A DNA stretch of 20,753 nucleotides from G001797105 sp964528155. Lineage in GTDB: Bacteria > Chloroflexota > Anaerolineae > Anaerolineales > E44-bin32. The notes beneath the pieces are model-generated. The model was not told the origin of the DNA. It saw only the letters and a list, made by a program, of their open reading frames with translations, and did no database searches. This document shows, in pieces, positions 6,675 to 13,718 of this stretch. The stretch spans positions 1 to 20,753 of the forward strand of contig CAZGRL010000063.1 of the NCBI GenBank assembly GCA_964528155.1. Direction: 5' to 3'. Position numbers and translations under genes: made by a program. Every line of letters begins with the position of its first letter. The stretch's first letter is position 1.

Positions 6675-8726
6675 ATGACCCGCCCCGCGGCCCGACAAGT
6701 CCTCTGTGTCGGGTTTCTCTTTTCCCTGGGGTTTGTCAGCTCTCGCCTCGGCGTCTCTCGGTCGGCGGCGAACACGTTTGGTTCCGCCGTCCTCATCGCC
6801 CAGGCGGCGGTGGCGCGCGCCGAAGACACGACTGACACGCCCACTCCAACTGCGGATGACAACCCCTCACCCGAAGCATCTGCCACGCCCAGTGCAACCC
6901 CCACCTGGACACCCGAGGTCGCGCTGTCCGAGGAACCGACTGCCTCCGAGGCGGAAAGCGCAACCGCCAGCGCGAGCCCGTCGGAAACGGGTCCCCCCGA
7001 TCCATCTGCCACACCGACTCCCGAAGCCTCTTCCACTTCGGTGGACCCCAGTGACACCCCTACGGCGTCTTCGACTCCCGACGCTCCGCCGGAAACTGAC
7101 TCACAGGTCCTCATCAATGAGGTTGCCTGGGCCGGGACACTCGCCTCCGCCAATGACGAATGGATCGAGCTGGCCAATTTCGGATCGGAGCCGGTTGATC
7201 TGACCGGCTGGCGGCTGAGGGACGACGGCGATATCGATATCGCCCTGTCCGGAGTCCTCCCCGCTCACTCGTATTTCCTGCTTGAGCGGACGGATGACTC
7301 AACCATCGCCGACATTCCCGCCAATCAGATCTACACCGGCAGTCTGTCGAACGCCGGCGAGAGTCTCTGGCTGATGGACTCCAGCGGGTCGATCATCGAT
7401 AGCGCCAATGCCTTCGGTGGTGAATGGCCTGCCGGCGAGAGGGAGACGCGCGCCAGCATGGAGCGCCGCGGGGGCGGCGACACAGCGGCGGATTGGAGCA
7501 CGTTCTCGGGCGTCGGGGGCGTCGGTCACGACGCCGCCGGGAACAGCATCCGCGGTACACCGCGCAGCGACAACTCGCCTCCGACATCCGCCCCCACGCC
7601 GACGCCGTCTCCGACGGCCTTGACGTCGGTCACTCCTGCACCCTACCGCAGCGTGATGATCAACGAGGTCGCCTGGTCGGGGACAAAAGCCTCGGCCAGC
7701 GATGAGTGGATCGAGCTATACAACCCCGGCCCGAATGCGATCGATCTCAGTGGATGGTCGCTCTCGGACGGAGGCGACGTTCACATTTCGCTCGTTGGGT
7801 CGATCGCGGCTTCCGGGTTCTTTCTTCTCGAGCGCACGGACGACTCAGCCATAGCGGACATCCCGGCCGATCAGATCTACACCGGCGGGTTGTCGAACGC
7901 CGGCGAGATCATCGAGCTGCACGACGCCTCCGGGGATCTGGTCGACAGCGCCAACGCCGACGGAGGCGGCTGGCCGGCCGGGATCGAAGCCGGGCGCGGC
8001 AGCATGGAGCGCCGCGGCAGCGACGATGTTCGCTCGAACTGGTCAACCTTCACGGGATACCACGCGCGCGGTCACGACGCCGATGGGTCGACGATCCGCG
8101 GCACGCCCGGCTCGACCAACTCCATCTTCTACCCAACCCCTGAGCCGACCTTCATCCCTGGCCGGATCGTGATCAACGAAGTTCTGATCCGACCGCACTA
8201 CGACTGGGAGGGGAAAGGCGGCGTCACCACCGGCGACGAGTTCATCGAGATCTTCAATACGGGACCCGGCGATGTCAACCTGCACGGCTGGATCCTCGAC
8301 GATACCGGTCTTGGGGGCTCTTCACCTTACACCTTCGACGACGATGAAATCCTCCCGGCCGGCGGATTCCTGGCCATGTTCCGCTCGAAGACACGCATTG
8401 CACTTAACGACACGGGCGACAGTGTTCGCATCTCGGCGCCGGACGGCCGACTGATCGACCGGATCACCTACCTCAAGGTGACGGCATACAACCTATCCTA
8501 CGGCCGCCTGCCCGACGGCTCGCGCCACATGTTTTACGGCCTGTGGCCGACCCCTTTCCGCCCGAACCTCCTCTTCGTCGAACCGACCCCGATCGCGCCT
8601 CCACCCGAGTTGCCCCCCGGCGTCTGCCCCGACGGCGGCTACCCCCAGGGCCTCATCCCCCGCCTCGCCCGCCGCCCGGCCCAGGCAAGGCTGCTGCAGA
8701 CGCTCGGCCTGATCCGCTGCCCATGA
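6675..8726 (+). CDS. Probable exported protein with three lamin-tail (LTD) domains
   Basis: This 683-residue protein has a hydrophobic N-terminus with a likely signal peptide, best cleaved near AVARA (about residue 49). A Thr/Pro/Ser/Glu-rich stretch runs to about 140. Three LTD domains begin at about 142, 324 and 496, each opening with the INEV motif and followed by DEWIELxNxG or DEFIEIFNTG. PT-rich linkers separate the domains. Domains 1 and 2 are very similar (both contain ERTDDS, IADIPA and QIYTG); domain 3 is more divergent. LTD domains occur in bacterial exported proteins, often beside nucleases or adhesin modules, and no enzyme domain is seen here. The C-terminus is basic, has two cysteines (CPDGGYP and the end RCP) and lacks a sortase or membrane anchor. 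A surface or cell-wall role is inference. It faces the tad operon from a shared promoter region. Confidence 0.88.
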   Translation: MTRPAARQVLCVGFLFSLGFVSSRLGVSRSAANTFGSAVLIAQAAVARAEDTTDTPTPTADDNPSPEASATPSATPTWTPEVALSEEPTASEAESATASASPSETGPPDPSATPTPEASSTSVDPSDTPTASSTPDAPPETDSQVLINEVAWAGTLASANDEWIELANFGSEPVDLTGWRLRDDGDIDIALSGVLPAHSYFLLERTDDSTIADIPANQIYTGSLSNAGESLWLMDSSGSIIDSANAFGGEWPAGERETRASMERRGGGDTAADWSTFSGVGGVGHDAAGNSIRGTPRSDNSPPTSAPTPTPSPTALTSVTPAPYRSVMINEVAWSGTKASASDEWIELYNPGPNAIDLSGWSLSDGGDVHISLVGSIAASGFFLLERTDDSAIADIPADQIYTGGLSNAGEIIELHDASGDLVDSANADGGGWPAGIEAGRGSMERRGSDDVRSNWSTFTGYHARGHDADGSTIRGTPGSTNSIFYPTPEPTFIPGRIVINEVLIRPHYDWEGKGGVTTGDEFIEIFNTGPGDVNLHGWILDDTGLGGSSPYTFDDDEILPAGGFLAMFRSKTRIALNDTGDSVRISAPDGRLIDRITYLKVTAYNLSYGRLPDGSRHMFYGLWPTPFRPNLLFVEPTPIAPPPELPPGVCPDGGYPQGLIPRLARRPAQARLLQTLGLIRCP

Positions 8727-8760
8727 CATACCGGGGTAGTACCGGAGTACCAAGGTGTTT

Positions 8761-8790
8761 TGTAGCATGCATCGCTACAATATTGCTACA
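8761..8790 (+). promoter_or_regulatory. Candidate operator of the toxin-antitoxin pair
   Basis: TGTAGC (8761-8766), a 7-base spacer and GCTACA (8774-8779) form an inverted repeat. A further GCTACA lies at 8785-8790, exactly 11 bases after the previous one, about one helical turn. The middle copy overlaps TACAAT (8776-8781), a good -10. The last copy runs into the AGGAGG ribosome site of the antitoxin. Phd/YefM antitoxins repress their own operons at short palindromes, so this is a natural site. No good -35 is visible. Confidence 0.5.
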
Positions 8791-8799
8791 GGAGGGCGA

Positions 8800-9087
8800 A
8801 TGGTCACGCTTCCATACCGCGTTATCCGCAACGAGCCGGGCAAGCTGGAGGAGACCCTGGCTCGCGAGGGCATCGTCGTCGTCAACAAGAACGGCGAGCC
8901 GTTCGCTCTCATGCTGGACGCCGAGTCAAGATCGCTCGAGTCCGTCCTGCGCATCGCCAGTCAGGTCCGGGCTCTGATCGCCGTCAGCGAGATGAGGGCC
9001 TCGGCCCGGGAGCGCGGACTCGATCGCATGTCGGCCGACGAGATCCAGCGCGAGATCGAGGCCGCCCGCTCTGCACGTCAGGAATAG
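8800..9087 (+). CDS. Phd/YefM-type antitoxin
   Basis: The 95-residue product has the Phd/YefM N-terminal layout: residues RVIRNEPGKLEETLAREG, then VVVNKNGEPFALML. This is the beta-hairpin and helix that dimerises and binds operator DNA. The C-terminal half is charged and helical (IQREIEAARSARQE at the end), as expected for the toxin-neutralising tail. The frame is open from 8755, but the ATG at 8800 has a near-ideal AGGAGG site (8790-8795) and begins exactly where the family fold begins. The PIN toxin follows after 6 bases. The pair sits between two unrelated genes and has its own operator-like element, so it looks like an independent module. Confidence 0.85.
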   Translation: MVTLPYRVIRNEPGKLEETLAREGIVVVNKNGEPFALMLDAESRSLESVLRIASQVRALIAVSEMRASARERGLDRMSADEIQREIEAARSARQE

Positions 9088-9093
9088 CGTTCG

Positions 9094-9513
9094 TTGCTCA
9101 TCGTCCTTGACACCAACGTGCTGGTGTCGGGCCTGCTGACACCCTTCGGCGGCCCGGCACGAGTGATCGACCAGGTGGTGTCGACCGACCTGCAGGTCGC
9201 CTTCGATGATCGCATCCTTGCCGAGTACGAGGACGTTCTGACGAGGCCCGAATTTGGCTTTACTAAGCACCACGTCGAGGCTCTCATCGATCACATCAAG
9301 CTCAACGGGGTTCAGGTTTCCGCCCGCCCGCTCAATCCACAGGAAATACCCGACCCAAGCGACCTGCCGTTCGCCGAGGTAGCGCTGACGGCGAACGCAG
9401 ATTTCCTCGTATCCGGAAACGCGGAACACTTTCACTTTCTGGCTGACCACCGCGTCAAGGTGGTTTCGCCTGCGGATTTCATCGCGGCCATCGAGAGGCT
9501 CTCCGGTTCGTAG
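9094..9513 (+). CDS. PIN-domain ribonuclease toxin
   Basis: This 139-residue protein belongs to the PIN toxin group of the COG1569 kind. It has LDTNVLVSGLL at the start with the first metal-binding Asp at residue 6, Glu44 in ILAEYEDVL, and Asp90 in DPSDLPFAEVAL. ADFLVSGN follows, where the last position (Asn109) is Asn rather than Asp; related proteins often show either. PIN toxins cleave RNA with metal ions and are held inactive by the cognate antitoxin. The start is TTG (9094) with AGGAA about 9 bases upstream; no in-frame ATG exists near it and the fold begins here. A TTG start may keep toxin output below antitoxin output (inference). No terminator is seen after it. Confidence 0.88.
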   Translation: MLIVLDTNVLVSGLLTPFGGPARVIDQVVSTDLQVAFDDRILAEYEDVLTRPEFGFTKHHVEALIDHIKLNGVQVSARPLNPQEIPDPSDLPFAEVALTANADFLVSGNAEHFHFLADHRVKVVSPADFIAAIERLSGS

Positions 9514-9607
9514 GTCCCCAACCTTGTCCGCCACCCCCTACCCTGGAACCCTTCCCCCGAGTGGAGTATGCTTGCCTTCCGCATCAACGTCACGCGAAAG
9601 GCACCCC

Positions 9608-11458
9608 ATGCAACCGGCCGACCCGCTCGTCAAGACCATCCCCTACCGCCAGGAAGGTGAGCCGCAGAAAAACGCCGCCATCGTGCGCGTCGCCTTCAAC
9701 CTCGACGGGCTGTCGCCGGATGAGATTCAGGTGCTCGGCCACCTGATCGAAGCCACCGACGCCATGAACCCGATCTTCCGCGACCAGGTCGAGCCGCGCA
9801 CGTTCGTCCTCCGCCGCCTGATCCAACGCTTGATGGCCGTCAGCCCGGACGCCGAACGCCAGAAGCTCGAGGCCTACCTGTCGGTCCTCGACCTGCACAA
9901 CATGCCCTTCGCCACCCTGCCGCGCAAGAACAACTTGCTCGACCTGCCGGAGCACACCGTCCGCGCCCTGGCCTCCAGCGCCGGCGAGGATGCCTGGCGC
10001 GATTACGAAAAGGTCCACAGCTTGCTCTTCACCGGCCAGACCCTGCCCGACCGTGCCAACTTCTACCCGTCCGACTTCAGCGAAGATGAATTCGTCGACC
10101 TCGGCGCCGAAGCCACCCGGGTCAACTCGAGCGTCGTGCGTCAGCCCGACGGCCGCGCGCAGGTGATCCTCAACGAGGTCCGCTACCGGGAGACCATCCA
10201 ACCGGCCCTGGGCAACCTGCGCGCCGCCCGCGACCACGCCCACCACATCGGTTTGCGGGCCTACCTCGACGCCAAGATCGTCGAAATGGAAAGCGGCAGC
10301 GCCGAATCCAGACGGGTGGCCGACTATGTCTGGTTCCACAATGACTCGTCGATCGATGTCGTCATCTCGACCGCCCTCGAGGTCTACCTGGACAATTTCA
10401 AGAACGCCCGGGGTTCGGCCACCGGCGGCGTCTACCGCACCGACTCGCGCCTCGAGAGATTGCTGGCGGCGATCGTCGAGCGCGTCCCGCGGCTCGAGGC
10501 GGAAGCCCCGTGGACCTTCAAGAAAGAAGACGTGCGGCTCGAGCGCCTTCCCCGGCTCAAATACGTGGATGTGCTCGCCTGGAGCGGCGACTACGTGATC
10601 GGCCCGGGCACGATCCTGGCCCAGAGCCTGCCCAACGACGAGTGGGTGCGCCAGAACATCAGCTCGGTCAACATGGTCTACGTCAACACCACTCGCGCCC
10701 TGCACGAAACGGGCGGCCTGTTACCGTCGGACGAGTTCCTGCTTCGGGCCGAACACGACCGCGTCCGCGATGTGCTGTTCGATGCCTACCAGTTGAGCAG
10801 CGCGCTGCACGAGATCGGCCACTCCTGCGGACGAATGGATCCGGATCACATGACTGGGCAACCGAAGGATTACCTGCAGGAAGAGTATTCCTTCATAGAG
10901 GAGCTTCGGGCCGAGCTCTTCGCCCTATGGTCGCTCGAGATCCTGGCCTCCGACGGGTTGATCGATGAGCGAATGGCGCAGGCGACGTACGACACCATGC
11001 TCCTGGCGATGCTCCGCAGCCTCAAGTTCGATCCGGTCCAGGCCCACAACAAGGCCCGCAATCTGATGTTTCACCGCTTTGGGCGTGACGGCGTGCTCGG
11101 GCGCGTCGAGGAAGCCGGGCGGACGCGCTTCACCTTCGATCGCCACCAAGCGCGTCCCGCCGTGGCCCAGTTGCTCAAGCAGGTCGCGGATCTGCGGGCC
11201 GCCGGCGACAAATCGGGGGCCATCCGCCTGCGGACCGAGCTCATCTTCCCCGACCCCCTCAAGCCGGAGATCGAGGCGCGCATGGCTCACATTCCGGTGG
11301 GGGCGGGGTTCCTGTTCCCCCGGCTGAAGAAGCAGGAGGGCCGCTTCCTGCCGGAGTTGGTCTATCCGGGGGCATTCAGCGATCAGCCGAAGTTCGGCCT
11401 CGAACTGGCGCAGGCGCAGTCACCCGGGCGACCGCCTCCACCTTCGGCCGCTTCGTAG
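9608..11458 (+). CDS. M49-like (dipeptidyl peptidase III-like) zinc metallopeptidase
   Basis: The protein has 616 residues from the ATG at 9608, which follows a GAAAGG site; the frame is open from 9524 but that extension is unlike protein and lacks a ribosome site. Zinc-site motifs are HEIGH (residues 401-405) and EELRAE (431-436), matching the order HExx(G)H ... EExRAE/D of peptidase family M49. The usual M49 motif is a hexapeptide (HExxGH); here it is a pentapeptide. An M49 member with HEISH is known from Caldithrix. The length fits bacterial members, and no signal peptide is seen, so it is probably cytosolic. Such enzymes release dipeptides from the N-termini of short peptides. The C-terminal 30 residues are Pro/Ser-rich. 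Specific dipeptidyl activity is not proven by sequence. Confidence 0.75.
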   Translation: MQPADPLVKTIPYRQEGEPQKNAAIVRVAFNLDGLSPDEIQVLGHLIEATDAMNPIFRDQVEPRTFVLRRLIQRLMAVSPDAERQKLEAYLSVLDLHNMPFATLPRKNNLLDLPEHTVRALASSAGEDAWRDYEKVHSLLFTGQTLPDRANFYPSDFSEDEFVDLGAEATRVNSSVVRQPDGRAQVILNEVRYRETIQPALGNLRAARDHAHHIGLRAYLDAKIVEMESGSAESRRVADYVWFHNDSSIDVVISTALEVYLDNFKNARGSATGGVYRTDSRLERLLAAIVERVPRLEAEAPWTFKKEDVRLERLPRLKYVDVLAWSGDYVIGPGTILAQSLPNDEWVRQNISSVNMVYVNTTRALHETGGLLPSDEFLLRAEHDRVRDVLFDAYQLSSALHEIGHSCGRMDPDHMTGQPKDYLQEEYSFIEELRAELFALWSLEILASDGLIDERMAQATYDTMLLAMLRSLKFDPVQAHNKARNLMFHRFGRDGVLGRVEEAGRTRFTFDRHQARPAVAQLLKQVADLRAAGDKSGAIRLRTELIFPDPLKPEIEARMAHIPVGAGFLFPRLKKQEGRFLPELVYPGAFSDQPKFGLELAQAQSPGRPPPPSAAS

Positions 11459-11609
11459 GCCGCCCGTCCGCTCTCCGATGCCTCATCCCCCATATCTGGC
11501 GTCTTAATCTCCCCTTCACCTGCATATGGTACAAATTGTATGTGGGTTGTAAGGAACATTTGGCCGCCCCCGGCCTAGAATCGATGGCAGGTAGCTAGGC
11601 GGAGGTGGG

Positions 11610-11813
11610 ATGATAGAGCGCCAGATCGAAGCCCCGGTCTTTCCGGGAGATGACGATGGCCCGTTTCCCCTCGTGGGCGAGGCAGAGCCGGCTCAGCAAG
11701 CCTGTGAGAACGGGCAGGTTTACATTGAACCCGGCGGGCTTGTCGACATCGCAGTCAACGAGCTGGGCGGCGAAGTGACGTCGGTCGAGCTCCTTCCCGA
11801 TGAGGAGCCTTGA
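11610..11813 (+). CDS. Small acidic protein of unknown function
   Basis: This 67-residue open frame begins with ATG 3 bases after a perfect GGAGGT site and ends just before a strong terminator. The product is strongly acidic, with many Glu/Asp and only one basic residue (Arg4), and has one Cys near the middle. It has no membrane helix and no family I recognise. The upstream 150 bases contain TAGAAT (11576-11581) as a possible -10 and an imperfect palindrome TACAA-A-TTGTA (11530-11540), but no clear -35. The ribosome site and terminator argue that it is a real single-gene unit; the lack of known relatives argues for caution. Confidence 0.45.
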   Translation: MIERQIEAPVFPGDDDGPFPLVGEAEPAQQACENGQVYIEPGGLVDIAVNELGGEVTSVELLPDEEP

Positions 11814-11827
11814 GGCAGCAGTCCGCA

Positions 11828-11866
11828 GGCTCCCGGAGCCTTGACGGCTCCGGGAGCCTTTCTCTT
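11828..11866 (+). terminator. Rho-independent terminator
   Basis: A perfect 13-bp stem (GGCTCCCGGAGCC at 11828-11840, complement at 11846-11858) with a 5-base loop is followed by a T-rich stretch (TTTCTCTTT). It lies 14 bases after the stop of the small acidic protein and just before the gatC promoter, so it separates the two units. Confidence 0.88.
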
Positions 11867-11895
11867 TCCCCCGAACGTCCCGTTTGAACCTGTCT

Positions 11896-11903
11896 GCTAT
11901 AAT
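11896..11903 (+). promoter_or_regulatory. Extended -10 promoter of gatC
   Basis: TGCTATAAT (TG at 11895-11896, TATAAT at 11898-11903) is a perfect extended -10 element, which can work without a good -35; none is seen at the right distance. The expected transcription start, about 11909-11911, is only 2-4 bases before the gatC ATG at 11913. There is no room for a ribosome site. Confidence 0.65.
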
Positions 11904-11912
11904 TCGCCCGTC

Positions 11913-12209
11913 ATGGCCATCACCCTTGAGGAAGTGCGCCACATTGCCCAACTGGCCCGGCTTCGCCTCACCGAGGAAGAAGAGAAGCGCTACACCGAGC
12001 AGTTGTCGGCGATCCTGGACTACGCCGCCCGGCTGAAAGAGATCGACACCTCGGCGGTACCCCCGACCGCCAGCGTGCTGCCTCTTCACGCTCCGCTGCG
12101 CCCCGACACCGTCCGTCCTTCGACGCCTCGGGAGGTCATACTGGCCAATACTTCCGCCTCCAAGGACGGGATGTTTCGGGTGGCGCCGGTTCTTGAGGAG
12201 AGCGAGTGA
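11913..12209 (+). CDS. gatC: Glu-tRNA(Gln)/Asp-tRNA(Asn) amidotransferase subunit C
   Basis: This 98-residue protein matches GatC over its whole length: ITLEEVRHIAQLARLRLTEEE at the start, then the helix QLSAILDYAARLKEIDTS, the proline linker with LRPD, and the end DGMFRVAPVLE. GatC wraps around GatA and stabilises the GatAB complex, which converts misacylated Glu-tRNAGln or Asp-tRNAAsn to the amide form. The frame is open from 11841, but the added residues precede the family's start and lie in the terminator and promoter region. The ATG at 11913 is therefore chosen. With the promoter ending at 11903, the mRNA is probably leaderless. The stop TGA shares a base with an ATG that opens a mini-ORF. 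Confidence 0.95.
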   Translation: MAITLEEVRHIAQLARLRLTEEEEKRYTEQLSAILDYAARLKEIDTSAVPPTASVLPLHAPLRPDTVRPSTPREVILANTSASKDGMFRVAPVLEESE

Positions 12210-12253
12210 TGGCACCCGCTCCGGCGATCCCCGGCCCGGGGACCCATGACTGA
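12209..12253 (+). CDS. 14-codon mini-ORF bridging gatC and gatA
   Basis: ATG at 12209 shares a base with the gatC stop (TGATG). It has an excellent GAGGAG site 8 bases upstream (12195-12200) and encodes the peptide MAPAPAIPGPGTHD before stopping at 12251-12253. That stop lies just past the gatA ATG at 12246, in another frame. The peptide itself is Pro/Ala-rich and not recognisable. Its likely use is to deliver terminating ribosomes to the gatA start, which has only a poor site of its own (GGGGACC). It could also be chance. Confidence 0.3.
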   Translation: MAPAPAIPGPGTHD

Positions 12254-13718
12254 CCTCACCGACCTCACTCTGCTTGAAGCCGCCGCAGCGCTCCGCGAAG
12301 GGGATGTGTCCTCGCGGGCGCTGACGCAGGCCTGCCTGCAGGCCATCGAGGCGCGGAACCCGAGGCTTCATGCCTTCCTGGCCGTCACTGCAGACCTCGC
12401 CCTAGAACAGGCCGACCGGGCCGACCGTAGACTGGCCGAGTGGCGCCGGGCCCCTGACGATGCCGTCTCTCCCGTGCTCGGGCTGCCGATCGCGGTCAAA
12501 GATGTGCTGTGCCTGGAGGGGGTGCCGACAACGTGTGGCTCGAAGATCCTGGAAGGCTTCCGCCCGCCGTACACCGCCACCAGTGTGCGCCGCCTGATCG
12601 AAGGCGGCGCCGTCATCCTGGGCAAGACCAATACGGACGAGTTCGCCATGGGGTCGTCCACCGAGAACTCGGCCTATGGCCCGACACACAACCCGTGGGA
12701 TCTCGATCGCGTCCCTGGCGGCTCATCCGGCGGTTCGGCGGCGGCGGTCGCCGCCCGCCTGTGCTACGCCGCACTCGGCACCGACACCGGCGGGTCGGTT
12801 CGCCAGCCGGCGGCCTTCTGCGGCGTCACCGGGTTGAAAACATCCTACGGCCGCGTGTCGCGCTATGGGCTGATCGCCTACGGCTCGTCGCTCGACACCG
12901 TGGGCGCGTTGGCAACCTCGGCCGCCGACCTGGCCCCGCTCTTCAGCGCCATCGCCGGCCACGACCCGCTCGACTCGACCTCGATGCCCTCCCCGGTGCC
13001 TGAGGTCGGCATCGAAACGGCCAACGTGAGAGGGATGCGGCTGGGTGTGCCGCAGGAGTATTTCATCGCCGGGATGCAATCCGAAGTGGAAGCGGCGGTC
13101 CGTGCGGCACTGGACGTCTTCCGCGATCTGGGGGCTGAGATCGTGGAGATCCATCTACCCCACACTGATCTCGCCCTTCCCGTCTATTACTTGATCGCAC
13201 CGGCTGAGGCCTCGGCCAACCTAGCGCGTTACGACGGGGTGCGCTTCGGCCCGCGCCTGGGGCAGGGCGAGTTGTTGGAAAGTTACTTCGCCACCCGGGG
13301 GGCTCTCTTTGGGGCCGAGGTCAAGCGACGGATCATGCTTGGGACGTACGCCTTGTCGGCCGGATATTACGATGCATACTATGGACAGGCGCAGAAGGTG
13401 CGCACCTTGATCAAGGGCGACTTCGAAGCCGCCTTCGAGACGGTCGATTTGATCGCCTGCCCGGTGACCCCGACTACCGCTTTCCCGATCGGCGCCCATG
13501 GCGACGATCCGCTATCGATGTATCTGGAGGACGTCTTCACCCTTCCGGCCAACCTTGCCGGAGTGCCCGGGATCACCTTCCCCGTGGGGTTTGACCAGGA
13601 AGGTCTTCCGATCGCCATGCAACTCAACGCGCCGCACCTTGGCGAACCGCAGTTGCTCCAGGCGGCCCACGCGTTTCAGGGCGCAACGGCCTGGCACAAG
13701 GAGCGTCCACCGAGATGA
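12246..13718 (+). CDS. gatA: Glu-tRNA(Gln)/Asp-tRNA(Asn) amidotransferase subunit A
   Basis: This 490-residue amidase-signature enzyme hydrolyses glutamine and channels the ammonia to GatB. The catalytic triad is visible: Lys85 (GLPIAVKD), cis-Ser160 (VPGGSSGGSAAAV) and nucleophile Ser184 (GTDTGGSVRQPAAF). The spacing (75 and 24 residues) equals that of the well-studied GatA enzymes. The motif GKTNTDEFAMGSSTENSAYG, typical of GatA rather than other amidases, is also present. The length is normal. The ATG at 12246 gives the usual short head before LTLLEAAAALREG. The stop overlaps the next start as ATGA, so a sugar nucleotidyltransferase is coupled to it. Confidence 0.97.
   Translation: MTDLTDLTLLEAAAALREGDVSSRALTQACLQAIEARNPRLHAFLAVTADLALEQADRADRRLAEWRRAPDDAVSPVLGLPIAVKDVLCLEGVPTTCGSKILEGFRPPYTATSVRRLIEGGAVILGKTNTDEFAMGSSTENSAYGPTHNPWDLDRVPGGSSGGSAAAVAARLCYAALGTDTGGSVRQPAAFCGVTGLKTSYGRVSRYGLIAYGSSLDTVGALATSAADLAPLFSAIAGHDPLDSTSMPSPVPEVGIETANVRGMRLGVPQEYFIAGMQSEVEAAVRAALDVFRDLGAEIVEIHLPHTDLALPVYYLIAPAEASANLARYDGVRFGPRLGQGELLESYFATRGALFGAEVKRRIMLGTYALSAGYYDAYYGQAQKVRTLIKGDFEAAFETVDLIACPVTPTTAFPIGAHGDDPLSMYLEDVFTLPANLAGVPGITFPVGFDQEGLPIAMQLNAPHLGEPQLLQAAHAFQGATAWHKERPPR

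Noticed and set aside
9590..10705. A 371-codon minus-strand frame
   Set aside because: Antisense to the M49-like gene; repetitive Val/Asp/Gly composition typical of a reverse-frame shadow.
11884..11903. TTGAAC as a -35 for the gatC promoter
   Set aside because: Only 8 bases separate it from TATAAT, far too close; the promoter is better explained by the extended -10.
12209..12260. The ATG at 12209 as the real gatA start with a sequencing frameshift
   Set aside because: The gatA frame from 12246 already has the normal N-terminal length for the family, so no missing residues need explaining.
11595..12371. A 258-codon minus-strand frame over the small acidic gene, gatC and the gatA start
   Set aside because: Antisense to gatC and crosses the terminator and promoter; no motif.
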